Positions 44,608 through 55,174 of a stretch of DNA of 64,000 bases are shown in pieces. The notes under the pieces were generated by a model. That model did not search any database. It worked only from the letters and a program-made list of their open reading frames with translations, and was not told the origin of the DNA. This DNA is from Carettochelys insculpta (Eukaryota > Chordata > Testudines > Carettochelyidae), in contig NC_134158.1 in assembly GCF_033958435.1 (NCBI RefSeq), positions 10,835,277 through 10,899,276 on the forward strand, in the 5' to 3' direction. Within the stretch, counting starts at the first letter, position 1; every line of letters starts with the position of its first letter. Position numbers and translations under genes: made by a program.

Positions 44608-45169
44608 CCAGGACCTCAGCTCCCCACGCAGGGACCGGGGCAGAACCCAGGAGTCCAGCTGCAGCGCTGCCCCCCAGCCCACCCTAACCACCGGCCCTCC
44701 ACAGCCAGCACTGGTCTCAAGGCTGCTTCCTGCAGGGCCGTGGGGCCCAGGCCTGCCCAGGGAGCCTGGCGTCCCCCAGCCCCAGCTCCGGAGTGGCGCT
44801 GAGCTCAGCCCAGCCCAGCCGTATGGAACCACCGCCCTCCCCAGCGCCCCCCAGGCCAAGCCGCTTGCTTTCTGGGCCCCCAGCTCAGCCCCAGCGTCCC
44901 CACCCCGACCCTTTGTGTGCGCGGCCAGGCCCGCCCCCGGCAGCTGGGCAGCTCCCCACAGTCCAGGCCAGGCCTGGCTCCAAGCAGCTCCAGGGTCCCA
45001 CTGACTCACAGTGGCCCCCAGGCACTAATGTGCCCCGAATGTCCCCGGAGGCAGAGATCCCACCCGATCTCCCAGCGCCCCGATGCGGAACGGCCCTCAG
45101 GGTGCTCAGCCCCGAGCTCCATGTCCCCGGCAGAGGGGCAGCTCCCCACACCGGGGCCAGCACCGCCCC

Positions 45170-45395
45170 TCAGGGCCTGGACTGCCCCGGTCCGACGTCC
45201 CGGTAGCCCCTGCAAGCAGAGAGCAGCAGGGTCAGTTATGGGGGGCCGCAGCCCCACCCCCACCCCCACCCCCACCCCCGGGCGGGAGAGACTCACCTGC
45301 GTCTGCACCGCACGAGCACCGCGGCCAGGGCGGCTACGGCCAGAGCCCCAGGGTGATGCCCACGGCCAGGCCGGGGCCCCAGCGCCTGCTGTGCT
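45170..45395 (-). CDS. CD1: CD1 copy 1 membrane and tail exons
   Basis: Exon 45395-45297 encodes RRWGPGLAVGITLG and, after a missing base near 45348, AVAALAAVLVRCRRR. Exon 45209-45170 supplies GYRDVGPGQSRP and TGA. YRDV fits the YxxPhi endosomal sorting signal typical of CD1 tails. Confidence 0.75.
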
Positions 45396-48300
45396 CTGCA
45401 ACGCACGGGGGCTGTGCTGGAACTGGGGCGCGGTATGGGCCCAGCTCCTCCAGCCCCCCAGTGCCCTGCTCCCCCCCCGACCCCCCTGCCCTCAGCCCTG
45501 ACCCCGCCCGACCCCCTGCCCTCAGCCCTGACCCCGCCCTGACCCCTGCCCTCAGACCTGCCCCCAGCCCCCTGCTCCCCGCCCCGACCCACTGCCCCAG
45601 CCCCCCAGCCCCCTGCTCCCACCCCAACCCCTGCCCTCAGCCCTGCCCCCGCCCTGACCCCCTGCCCTCAGCCCTGCCCCCAGCCCCCTGCTCCCCGCCC
45701 CGACCCACTGCCCCCAGCCTCCCACTCCCCCACCCCAACCAGCTGCCCTCAGCTCCTCCAGCCCCCAGCGCCCTGCTCTCCGCCCCGACCCACTGCCCCC
45801 AGCCGCCAGCCCCCAGCCCTCTGCTCCCCGCCCCGACCCACTGCCCCAGCCCCCGAGCCCTCTGCTCCCCGCCCCGACCCACTGCCCCCAGCCCGCCAGC
45901 CCCCAGCCCTCTGCTCCCCGCCCCGACCCACTGCCCCCAGCCCTGCCCCCACGCCAACCCCTGCCCCCAGCCCCCAGCGCCCTGCTCCCCCACCCCGACC
46001 CACTGCCCCTCAGCCCCCAGCGCCCTGCTCCCCCACCCCGACCCACTGCCCCCAGCCATGCCCCCACGCCGACCCACTGCCCTCAGCCCCCCAGCTCCCT
46101 GCTCCACCACCCCAACCCCCTGCCCCCACCCCGACCCACTGCCTCAGCCCCCAGCGCCCTGCTCCCCGCCCCAACCCCCTGCCCCCAGCCCCCCAGCCCC
46201 CAGCCCTCTGCTCCCCCACCCCGACCCACTGCCCTCAGCCCCCAGCGCCCTGCTCCCCCCCCGACCCCCTGCCCCCAGCCCCCCAGCCCCCAGCCCCCTC
46301 TCCCGCCCCCGACCCACTGCCCCCAGCCCTGCCCCCACGCCAACCCACTGCCCTCAGCCCCCCAGCGCCCTGCTCCCCCCCCGACCCACTGCCCCCTAGC
46401 CCTGACCCCGCCCTGACCCCCTGCCCTCAGACCTGACCCCGCCCTGACCCCCTGCCCTCAGACACCTGCCCCCAGCCCCCTGCTCCCCGCCCCGACCCAC
46501 TGCCCCCAGCCCCCCAGCCCCCCTGCTCCCCACCCCAACCCCCTGCCCTCAGCCCTGCCCCCGCCCTGACCCCCTGCCCTCAGCCCTGCCCCCAGCCCTC
46601 TGCTCCCCGCCCCGACCCACTGCCCTCAGCCCCCCAACACCCTGCTCCCCACCCCGACCCACTGCCCTCAGCCCCCCAACACCCTGCTCCCCACCCCAAC
46701 CCCCTGCCCTCAGCCCTGCCCCCGCCCTGACCCCCTGCCCTCAGCCCTGCCCCCAGCCCCCTGCTCCCCGCCCCGACCCCCTGCCCTCAGCCCCCCAGCG
46801 CCCTGCTCCCCGCCCGACCCCCTGCCCCCCAGCCCCCCCAGCGCCCTGCTCCCCGCCCGACCCCCTGCCCCCAGCCCCCCAGCCCCCAGCCCTCTGCTCC
46901 CCGCCCCGACCCACTGCCCTCAGCCCCCAGCGCCCTGCTCCCCGCCCCGACCCCCTGCCCCCAGCCCCCCAGCCCTCTGCTCCCGCCCCGACCCCCTGCC
47001 CCCAGCCCCCCAGCCCTCTGCTCCCCGCCCCGACCCACTGCCCCCAGCCCCCAGCCCTCTGCTCCCCGCCCCGACCCACTGCCCCCAGCCCTGCCCCCCA
47101 GCGCCCTGCTCCCGCCCCGACCCCCTGTCCCCAGCCCCCAGCCCTCTGCTCCCCGCCCCGACCCCCTGCCCTCAGCCCTGACCCCGCCCTGACCCCCTGC
47201 CTCAGACCTGCCCCCAGCCCCCTGCTCCCCGCCCCGACCCACTGCCCCCAGCCTCCCACTCCCCCACCCCAACCAGCTGCCCTCAGCTCCCCCAGCCCCA
47301 CCGTTCAGCCCACATTCCACCCCCTCAGTCTCCACCTGCTTCAGTTCCACTCCCTGATCCTGTCTCCAGTCCCGCCCCACTCAGCTCCCCCATCCTGTCC
47401 CCCCTGGCCCATCCCTCTGCCTCCCGGCGCCCCATCCCGGTGCCCCCACCCGCCCCTGCCCCCTCTGCCTCCCAGCGCCCCCATCCCGGTGCCCCCACCC
47501 GCCCCTGCCCCCTCTGCCTCCCAGCGCCCCCATCCCGGTGCCCCACCCGCCCCTGCCCCCTCTGCCTCCCAGCGCCCCCATCCCGGTGCCCCCACCCGCC
47601 CCTGCCCCCTCTGCCTCCCAGCGCCCCATCCCGGTGCTCCGCCCACCCCTGCCCCCTCTGCCTCCAGCGCCCCATCCCGGTGCTCTGCCCACCCCTGCCC
47701 CACTCAGGAGGGCAGGAAAGCCCCTGCCCAGGGCCATGCACCTACCCCAGGGGATCAGGAGGCCGCGGGGCCCCAGGCTGCTGTGCTGCACCCGGCAGCG
47801 TAGCGGTGCCCGGCGCCCGGCCCCACGGCCAGGGAGCTGCGCAGCTGGTAGGTTCTGGTCGGCGTTGGGCAGGATCCCGCTGGAGTCCAGCCGCCGGCCC
47901 GGCCCCACCTCCTCCCCGTCTGCAGCCAGGCCACGCGGATGGGCCGGGGGTAGAACCCGCTGACCCGGCAAACCAGCAGGAACAGCACCAGGGGATCGGC
48001 GGGGGGAGGCGCTCGGGCGAACACCACGGCCACCGGCCGCTCTGAGACGGGGAGAGGGGCCGGCTCAGCCTGAGCCTCAGGGGCTCCCTAGCCCAGCCCA
48101 GCTCCACTGCCGGGGGCAGGCCTGGCCTCTGCTGCCCTGGCCGGAGCCCGGTTCTACCCCCTGGGCACCGACAGCCAGGGGATCCCCCTTCGCTCCCTGT
48201 GCTGTGCTGTATGGCTGGGAACGGCTGCCGCGCGCCACCCCAGCCACAGCTGCATTTGCACAGCTACCCTGGGGTCCTGTACCCATCGTCCCCACCCCCA

Positions 48301-51300
48301 GAGGGGCTCAGCACCGGGGGGAGGGATCCCTGCACTGACAGGCCCCTGCCCCACCCCAGAGGCGGCTGCTCTCAGCAGGGGGTGATGGATCCCTGCACTG
48401 ACAGGGCCCCTGCCCCACCCCAGAGGTGGCTGCTCTCAGCAGGGGGTGATGGATCCCTGCACTGACAGGCCCCCGTGTCCCACCCCAGAGGTGGCTGCTC
48501 TCAGCAGGGGCGCAGGATCCCTGCACTGACAGGCCCCCGTGTCCCACCCCAGAGGTGGCTGCTCTCAGCAGGGGGTGATGGATCCCTGCACTGACAGGCC
48601 CCCGTGTCCCACCCCAGAGGTGGCTGCTCTCAGAAGCGAATCCCGACCCCCGGCCGAGGTGGTGCTTGGCAGCGAGCGACCCGCAGCCTCACCCTGCCTG
48701 TCCAGAGACTCGTTCCCGTGCTGGAGGAAGCTCTTGATCTCGCTGACGCAGGTTGTGCCCAGGAGCGCCTGGATCGTGCTGATTGTGCCCTTGTCCTGGT
48801 TGAGCCGGTGCTGGCAGTAGAGTGCCCCCTCGTCCTGCACGCACGCCACCCAGGCGCCCCTGCCCACGTGAAAGCTGAGGAAGTCCTCGCCATTCACCCC
48901 GGCATCGTAGAAGCCCGGGAGGTGCCGTTGGGGTGCAGCTCACAGCCGAAGGAGCCCTGGATCACAAAGGGGTCTGGGGAGCACAGAGCCTGGCTGAGCG
49001 GTCGAGTGCAGCTGGCTCGGGGGCTGAACTCAGACGCCGAGGAGTTAAACCAGCTCTCCTGTCCAGCTGCTGACCTGGCCTCTGTGCTACCAAAGCGCTG
49101 CAGGCTGCTGCGTGCGCGAGCAATGGACGCCCGAGGGAGGCGGGTGGGAGAAGGAAGCTGGGCGTCAGCCGTCAGCACCAGCGGGCTGCGACAAGAGGTG
49201 AGCGGCAGAGGAACCTGGAGGGCAGACGCGCGCTCCAAGGGGAGCAAAGCCCACCGGTCCCAAGGCAGGAAACCTCTCTCAGAAGGGGGCTGCTCTGCCA
49301 CAGCCTTTGGGTGGGTCGGCCGCTTCCCTGGGACCTCTGCCCGGGCTGAGAGGAGCCTGGTCCCGACCCAGCCTCGGCCGACTAAGGGACAGCGAGGGGC
49401 AGACTGGGAACTAGCACAACTGCTGGCGCACGGGCTCAGGCGAGGCCTTGGTCTGTGTCCACACAGCGAAGAGCCGGGCCCGGGCACCTCAGGCTGACAA
49501 GCGACTCTGGGAGGGGCTCTGAGAGTGGGCCTGGCCGCGCTACAGGACTGCTGGCTCCGGCTGCTCACCCGTGTGCCGAGCACGCGCTGATGGCTTTTCT
49601 TCTGCCCCTTGTGATGGAGCGGGGGGGGGGGTGCATGTGTGAGTCAGGCTGGGTGTGGGAGACAAGCAGAGCAGCTCCCAGTGGCTAAGGATGACCCTGG
49701 GGCTACACCTGGCAGGTAACACCTCTGCCCTGAGCAGGGAGGAGGGAGGAGCCGAGCTGGGTTTGAATCGGGGGCGGCAGTTAGAGGCTGGGGGAAGAGG
49801 AGCTGGAAGGAGCCAGCCTGAGGAGGGGGAAAGCTGCACCCCAGAGGGGCCCCCCTCGGGGTCTTCTCCCCAGGACGGGTTGGAAGGACTGTCTCTGGCT
49901 GCTGCGCTGACGCTTCTGTGAGAAACTGGGCATCTGTTGCCTAATAAACCTCCTGTTGTACCTGCTGAGCGAGAGTCACTCCTGCCAGCGGCCGGGGTGC
50001 AGTGCAGGGGGACCCCTGAACCCCATCACACCCCTCCCCAAAGGGGAGGTATCGCCTCTTCCCCCAGCAAGGCCCTGGGTGCCTCTTGTAAGCGCAATGT
50101 GGAGACACCTCTTTTAACTGGCTTCTCGCTGGAGGTTTGAAATACTGTCAAGTCATTTGCTGTGTGGTTGTGTTAAGCCCTGTTCCACGGAAATGCCCTT
50201 CTGCTTCGTAGAACTGTTCCTAGGAGTGGGGAAGTGAAGACAAAACTCTCTGTGCCCTTCCTCTGAACGTGCATATTCATAAGACTGCTCTGCCAGGCTG
50301 TGCACGTGCACCAGCCGGCTGCCTGGGGGCCGCCTGCCTGAGAGAGAGGCCTGTGTAAATGAAGGCGTCTTGCACAGGGACCCAGGTTTTGTCTTGTCAT
50401 CACCGGAGCAGGGCAGGGCACGCAGGCCCCATCCCTGCTAGGGAGCTGAGCTCCGGCTGCAGTCTGGCCCCAGCGCTGGCCGCCTGCCCATGGGGTGGAG
50501 AGTGGGACATGGGGGTTTCCCCTCTGGGGGCACCGGCTCCAAGCAGCCGAGGACCAGGGTCGGGCTGGGCTGTGCTGGCAGGACACACTTGGCTGCTGCA
50601 ATGAGTGTGTCAGTTCTCAGCAGCCCGGGGGACCCCTCAGATGCTGGAGTTGAAAGTTTTATTCTCTTTTAAACTTTGAATTTTAAGCTTAACAGGGTAG
50701 CAGAGGAAGGTCACAGTAACAGGTGTAATATTTATTGATTTTACCGATGAAGTTCTTTAACTGAATATCTGCCTCCTGCGTTAGAGCTCAGTGAATTTAG
50801 GAAATAAGAGACAGGTTTGGTATTGTGTCGATGTCAATAAGATCACAGGATGATGTTGAAGGCTGAAGCCTTAAGTGTTTGATTTGTGACACCTTTGCTC
50901 GGCTTTTCTCTGAGAGCGCAGGTAAGAACCGTGGAGGATGAGGTGTGACACTGGTGTCTGTGTCGAGATAAAGATGGGAGGGAAGGTTATCCCCGGGGCC
51001 AGATGGCCAAGGCAGGAGGGGCGAAGCGTGGGTGAAGACAGACTCCACGGTGCCAGAGAAGGACCATCAGTGCGGTGCGCACCCCCGGTCGAGAAGCGAT
51101 CGCAGGGGCAGATGGACGACCCTAAAGCACAGAGCAGGCACCCCTAGGACAATGGATTACGGGCTGAGCCTTTCGGAGATGTTTTGCAAACGATGGGCGT
51201 CGGAAAGGGAACGCCCCAGTCACAGGCCGGCACAGCAAAGGGTTATAAGAGCAGGGGGCTTTGCCGTGGGACCTTGAGTTCGTCTGGCCCCACCAACCCC

Positions 51301-52095
51301 ACGAGAGCATCGGATGGCGACGGCCACGGCCCTGCTCCCCCGCTGTGATCAGCCTGGGTGGCCCCTAGATTGATCCAGGCTCTGGACTGGTAACTATCTC
51401 GCGTGCTTCGTTTAAAGCGCAGCACAGATGGCTCCATACTCACAGCTGCGGCCACCAAGCAGCTGAGGACCAGGGTCGGGCTGGGCTGTCCCGGCAGGAC
51501 ACACTTGGCTGCTGCGATGAGTGTGTCAGTTCTCAGCAGCCCAGGGGACGACCCCCCCCCCCCCCCAGACGGCTCCATACTCACAGCTGCGGCCCTGCTG
51601 CTGAGCTATTCTGTTCACCAGCCGGATGAAGTTGAACAGGTAGCGATGTATCACCAGCTCCAGCTCCTGCCACTGCTTGGGGGTCAGCCCCTCCCGGGCC
51701 CAGGGCTGCAGGAAGCGGATGGGGCAGGCGCTGCAGCTCATGGCGTGGGTCTCCAGGTCGCCCAGCAGGGCCAGCCCCTCCGTGGTCGCGGCGCTGGCGT
51801 TGTGGAAGACGGTGGGTCTGGAGAAGCCGCAGGGAGACAGACCCTGGGGACAGGAGGGGAGGCTGCAGGCGGGGCAGGCCACAGGCAGCGAATCTGCCCC
51901 CTAAGCAATATGCAGCTGGCGTCCCCCTGCTAACCACCACTGGGCCTCGCCTCCCCGCCCCTCGTCCCCACAGCCAGGGTCCCTGCCCCAGCACGACACC
52001 TGCCCCCCAGCACACAGGGCGGCCACAGGGGGTCCCCACTTACCCGCCAGGGCCCCGCACCCCCAGGGCAGGAGCAGCAGCGGGAGCAGCGCCAT
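45170..52095 (-). CDS. CD1: CD1-like gene, copy 1 (frame-broken)
   Basis: CD1-family lipid-antigen-presenting heavy chain. Exons: signal 52095-52044, alpha1 51843-51585, alpha2 48973-48693, alpha3 48041-47746, membrane 45395-45297, tail 45209-45170. Family marks: EGLALLGDLETH and FLQPW in alpha1, GCELHPNGTS and GTTCVSE cysteines in alpha2, CRVSGFYPRPIRVAWL and GILPNAD in alpha3, and a tyrosine sorting motif YRDV in the tail. Single-base breaks against copy 2 or the family: extra base near 51815, missing base near 48915, missing/extra/missing near 47797, 47853 and 47920, missing base near 45348. Exon lengths of 259, 281, 296 and 99 show the same. Either a decaying gene or consensus errors in near-identical copies; the splice sites themselves look sound. 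A 3.2 kb divergent intron region holds a solo LTR and another insertion. Confidence 0.85.
45430..47300. repeat. Minisatellite in CD1 copy 1 intron, about 35-45-bp units
   Basis: Units of CCCCTGCTCCCCGCCCCGAC and CCACTGCCCCCAGCCCCCAG, highly variable in length, about 1.9 kb. It is not present in the matching intron of copy 2. Confidence 0.9.
47400..47700. repeat. Minisatellite, about 47-bp unit, 6 copies (CD1 copy 1)
   Basis: Units of CAGCGCCCCATCCCGGTGCC and CCCACCCGCCCCTGCCCCCT. The same unit has expanded to about 2.3 kb in copy 2. Confidence 0.9.
47746..48041 (-). CDS. CD1: CD1 copy 1 alpha3 exon
   Basis: Nearly identical to copy 2 (59935-60231) but with three one-base indels (net minus one). 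LVCRVSGFYPRPIRVAW and the PNAD region are present in pieces of different frames. Confidence 0.8.
48300..48625. repeat. Minisatellite, about 61-bp unit, 5 copies
   Basis: Units of GGGATCCCTGCACTGACAGG, CCCACCCCAGAGGTGGCTGC and TCTCAGCAGGGGGTGATG. It lies in the intron between alpha2 and alpha3 of CD1 copy 1, just where similarity to copy 2 ends. Confidence 0.9.
48693..48973 (-). CDS. CD1: CD1 copy 1 alpha2 exon
   Basis: DPFVIQGSFGCELHPNGTS, a break near 48915, then DAGVNGEDFLSFHVGRGAWV, DKGTISTIQALLGTTCV and HGNES. 281 bases, one short of frame. It differs strongly from copy 2, unlike every other exon. Confidence 0.8.
48974..49604. other. CD1 copy 1 intron, unique
   Basis: Unique sequence without counterpart in copy 2. 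No exon recognised. Confidence 0.5.
49610..50030 (+). mobile_element. Solo LTR with 5-bp target duplication
   Basis: 421 bases from TGTGATGGAG to CCCCATCACA, flanked by CCCCT at 49605-49609 and 50031-50035. AATAAA (GCCTAATAAACC) lies near 49942. No internal region remains; it arose by recombination between two LTRs of an old retrovirus-like element. Opposite in orientation to the CD1 gene that holds it. Confidence 0.85.
50400..50640 (-). repeat. Duplicated intron piece (CD1 copy 1)
   Basis: CCGAGGACCAGGGTCGGGCT to TCTCAGCAGCCCGGGGGA matches 51463-51548 and, in copy 2, 61220-61403. The two copy-1 pieces bracket the AT-rich insertion that follows. Confidence 0.8.
50641..51425 (+). mobile_element. 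AT-rich insertion, possibly LTR-type
   Basis: The only AT-rich stretch in the window. It includes AATATTTATTGATTTTACC, a TATA-like GGGTTATAAGAGCAGGGGGC near 51240 and GGACTGGTAACTATC near 51385, resembling the promoter and downstream part of an LTR. No open frame of note. It is absent from CD1 copy 2. Confidence 0.45.
51420..51450 (-). other. Decoy copy of the CD1 alpha1 splice donor
   Basis: CAGATGGCTCCATACTCACA followed by GCTGCGGCC copies the real donor region at 51568-51594, with only about 14 bases of exon attached. Confidence 0.7.
51585..51843 (-). CDS. CD1: CD1 copy 1 alpha1 exon
   Basis: Starts in the expected frame (VSLRLLQT) and then, after one extra C near 51815, continues as VFHNASAATTEGLALLGDLE, FLQPWAREGLTPKQWQEL and a helix ending RIAQQQG. 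259 bases, one more than a phase 1-1 exon allows. Donor T|GTGAGTATGG. Confidence 0.8.
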
Positions 52096-52212
52096 GGCAG
52101 GGGAAGGCAGATCAGGGGCCCAGGGATCTGCACATGGCTCCAGTTCCTCCCCAGCACCACTTCTGCTTTGGTCTCCCTCTCGCACCTCTGCTCGCAGGCT
52201 GCCGGCCCCCGG

Positions 52213-52220
52213 CCAATCAG
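52213..52220 (-). promoter_or_regulatory. CD1: Inverted CCAAT (Y-box-like) upstream of CD1 copy 1
   Basis: CCAATCAG on the plus strand is CTGATTGG on the minus strand, 118 bases before the ATG. Copy 2 has the same word at 62082-62089. No X box is visible beside either. Confidence 0.5.
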
Positions 52221-52364
52221 GGCAGAGCGAGGCGGGGAGCGGAGGCGGTGCTGGGGAGGGACTCCCATGGGTGACCTGCCTCCCACTCACAGTCCGGGAG
52301 CCTGGGCTGCGGCTGCTCCCGGCACGTCCGCTTGAGCTGTCCCTGGGCTGTGGGGCCGCTCTGC

Positions 52365-52965
52365 CTGCCTGGGGAGAGCCCCCCCCACCCCCACCCTGCA
52401 GCCCAGCCCCCAGCACCCCTGCCTGGGGAGAGCCCCCACCACGCCCACCCTGCAGCCCAGCCCCCAGCACCCCTGCCTGGGGAGAGCCCCCACCACGCCA
52501 CCCTGCAGCCCAGCCCCCAGCACCCCTGCCTGGGGAGAGCCCCCACCCTGCAGCCCAGCCCCACCTGCCTGGGGAGAGCCCCCACCTCCCCCACCCTGCA
52601 GCCCAGCCCCCAGCACGGCCCTGGGCCACAGTCCAGCCCCACCTGCCTGGGAGAGCCCCCACCACCCCCACCCTGCAGCCCAGCCCCCAGCACCCCTGCC
52701 TGGGGAGAGCCCCCACCACGCCCACCCTGCAGCCCAGCCCCCAGCACCCCTGCCTGGGGAGAGCCCCCACCCTGCAGCCCAGCCCCACCTGCCTGGGGAG
52801 AGCCCCCACCTCCCCCACCCTGCAGCCCAGCCCCCAGCACGGCCCTGGGCCACAGTCCAGCCCCACCTGCCTGGGGAGAGCCCCCACCACCCCCATCCTG
52901 CAGCCCAGCCCCCAGCATGGCCCTGGGCCATGGTCCAGCCCCACTGCCTGGGGACAGCCCCCCAT
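52365..52965. repeat. Minisatellite, about 54-bp unit
   Basis: Units of CCTGCCTGGGGAGAGCCCCC and CACCCTGCAGCCCAGCCCCC, with a block of about 240 bp duplicated. It begins about 270 bases upstream of the CD1 copy 1 start. Confidence 0.92.
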
Positions 52966-53084
52966 CCTGGGTAGGGGGCAGGCTGAGGAGCCACATAGAG
53001 AAACTGTCCCCTTTCACCCACACAGGGGAATCCTACCTGTGGCTTCCACCATGTGGGGGGGACAACAGACTAGAGCTGGGGGTC

Positions 53085-54870
53085 AGGGCTATGTGGGGTG
53101 GGGTGGGGTGGGGTAGGGTAGGGTAGGCAGTGCAGGGCTGGAGCTGGGGGTCAGGGCTATGTGGGGTGGGGTGGGGTAGGCAGGGCTGGAGCTGGGGGTC
53201 AGGGCTATGTGGGGTGGGGTAGGTAGGCAGGGCTGGAGCTGGGGGTCAGGACTATGTGGGGTGGGGAGGGGTGGGGTAGGCAGGGCAGGGCTGGAGCTAG
53301 GGGTCAGGGCTATGTGGGGTGGGGTGAGTAGGCAGGCCTGGAGCTGGGGGTCAGGACTATGTGGGGTGGGGTAGGTAGGGCAGGGCAGGCCTGGAGCTGG
53401 GGGTCAGGACTATGTGGGGTGGGGTAGGTAGGCAGGGCTGGAGCTGGGGGTCAGGACTATGTGGGGTGGGGTGAGTAGGCAGGGCTGGAGCTGGGGGCCA
53501 GGGCTATGTGGGGTGGGGTGAGTAGGCAGGGCTGGAGCTGGGGGTCAGGGCTATGTGGGGTGGGGTGAGTAGGCAGGGCTGGAGCTGGGGCCAGGGCTAT
53601 GTGGGGTGGGGTAGGCAGGGCAGGGCTGGAGCTAGGGGTCAGGGCTATGTGGGGTGGGGTGCATAGGCAGGGCTGGAGCTGGGGGGCAGGGCTGGTGGGG
53701 TGGGGTAGGGTAGGCAGGGCTGGAGCTGGGGGTCAGGGCTATGTGGGGTGGGGTGAGTAGGCAGGGCTGGAGCTGGGGTCAGGGCTATGTGGGGTGGGGT
53801 GAGTAGGCAGGGCTGGAGCTGGGGGCCAGGGCTATGTGGGGTGGGGTGCATAGGCAGGGCTGGAGCTGGGGGTCAGGGCTGGGTGGGGTGGGGTAGGGTA
53901 GGCAGGGCTGGAGCTGGGGCCAGGGCTATGTGGGGTGGGGTAGGCAGGGCAGGGCTGGAGCTGGGGCCAGGGCTATGTGGGGTGGGGTAGGTAGGCAGGG
54001 CTGGAGCTGGGGGTCAGGACTATGTGGGGTGGGGAGGGGTGGGGTAGGCAGGGCAGGGCTGGAGCTAGGGGTCAGGGCTATGTGGGGTGGGGTGAGTAGG
54101 CAGGGCTGGAGCTGGGGGTCAGGGCTATGTGGGGTGGGGTAGGCAGAGCAGGGCTGGAGCTAGGGTCAGGGCTATGTGGGGTGGGGTGAGTAGGCAGGGC
54201 TGGAGCTGGGGGTCAGGGCTATGTGGGGTGGGGTGCATAGGCAGGGCTGGAGCTGGGGGTCAGGGCTATGTGGGGTGGGGTAGGCAGGCAGGGCTGGAGC
54301 TAGGGGGCAGGGCTATGTGGGGTGGGGTAGGTAGGCAGGGCTGGAGCTGGGGGTCAGGACTATGTGGGGTGGGGAGGGGTGGGGTAGGCAGGGCAGGGCT
54401 GGAGCTAGGGGTCAGGGCTATGTGGGTGGGGTAGGCAGGGCAGGGCTGGAGCTAGGGGTCAGGGCTATGTGGGGTGGGGTGAGTAGGCAGGGCTGGAGCT
54501 GGGGGTCAGGGCTATGTGGGGTGGGGTGCATAGGCAGGGCTGGAGCTGGGGGTCAGGGCTGGGTGGGGTGGGGTAGGGTAGGCAGGGCAGAGCTGGAGCT
54601 GGGGAGGAGGGGTGGGGCTATGTGGGGCAGGAGAGGCAGGGAGGGGCTGGAGCTGGGGGGCTATGCGGGGCGGGGGAGGCAGGGGCGGGGCTGGAGCTGG
54701 AGAAGGGGCGGGCTATGCGGGGCAGGGAGGCGGGGGCGGGGCTGGAGAAGGGGGCGGGGCTATGCAGGGCAGGGGAGGCGGGGGCGGGGCTGGAGAAGGG
54801 GGCGGGGCTATGCGGGGCTGGAGAAGGGGGCGGGGCTATGCGGGGCAGAGGAGGCGGGGGCGGGGCTGGG
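53085..54870. repeat. Minisatellite of GGGCTATGTGGGGTGGGGT units
   Basis: About 46-50-bp units with GGCAGGGCTGGAGCTGGGGG and TCAGGGCTATGTGGGGTGGG to 54600, then a related GGGGCGGGGCTGGAGAAGGG form to 54870. Confidence 0.92.
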
Positions 54871-54940
54871 GGCCAGGGCGAGTCCGGAGCTGCTCCGCCC
54901 GCGCTCCCCACGTTCCCTCGCCGAATCGGGCGGCGAACAG

Positions 54941-54988
54941 CCAATCAGATGCCGCCTCCGTGCGGGTGTGTCACTAGTTGCCAGGCAG
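54941..54988 (-). promoter_or_regulatory. Orphan X-box/Y-box module
   Basis: On the minus strand CCTGGCAACTAGTGACAC (plus 54968-54985) is followed 19 bases later by CTGATTGGCT (plus 54939-54948). This matches the X1-X2 and Y elements of MHC promoters bound by RFX, CREB-type factors and NF-Y. A TGACGTC word lies near 55025. No exon is visible downstream before the minisatellite; the nearest start in this direction is CD1 copy 1, 2.85 kb away. Confidence 0.5.
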
Positions 54989-55174
54989 AGAGCGCAACGC
55001 GGGCGGGACGGACCGCAGGAGACGTCAACGGCCCCTGAGAACGCGAGGGGCGGGGCCAACGCTCGTTGCGGACCCAGAGGGGGCGGGGGCCAATTGTCAC
55101 CCACCTGAGCCCAGTTTGGCCCCACTGGTCTGTTATTGTAGGGTCGTCAGGCAGAGAAGGGGAGCCAGGAACTT

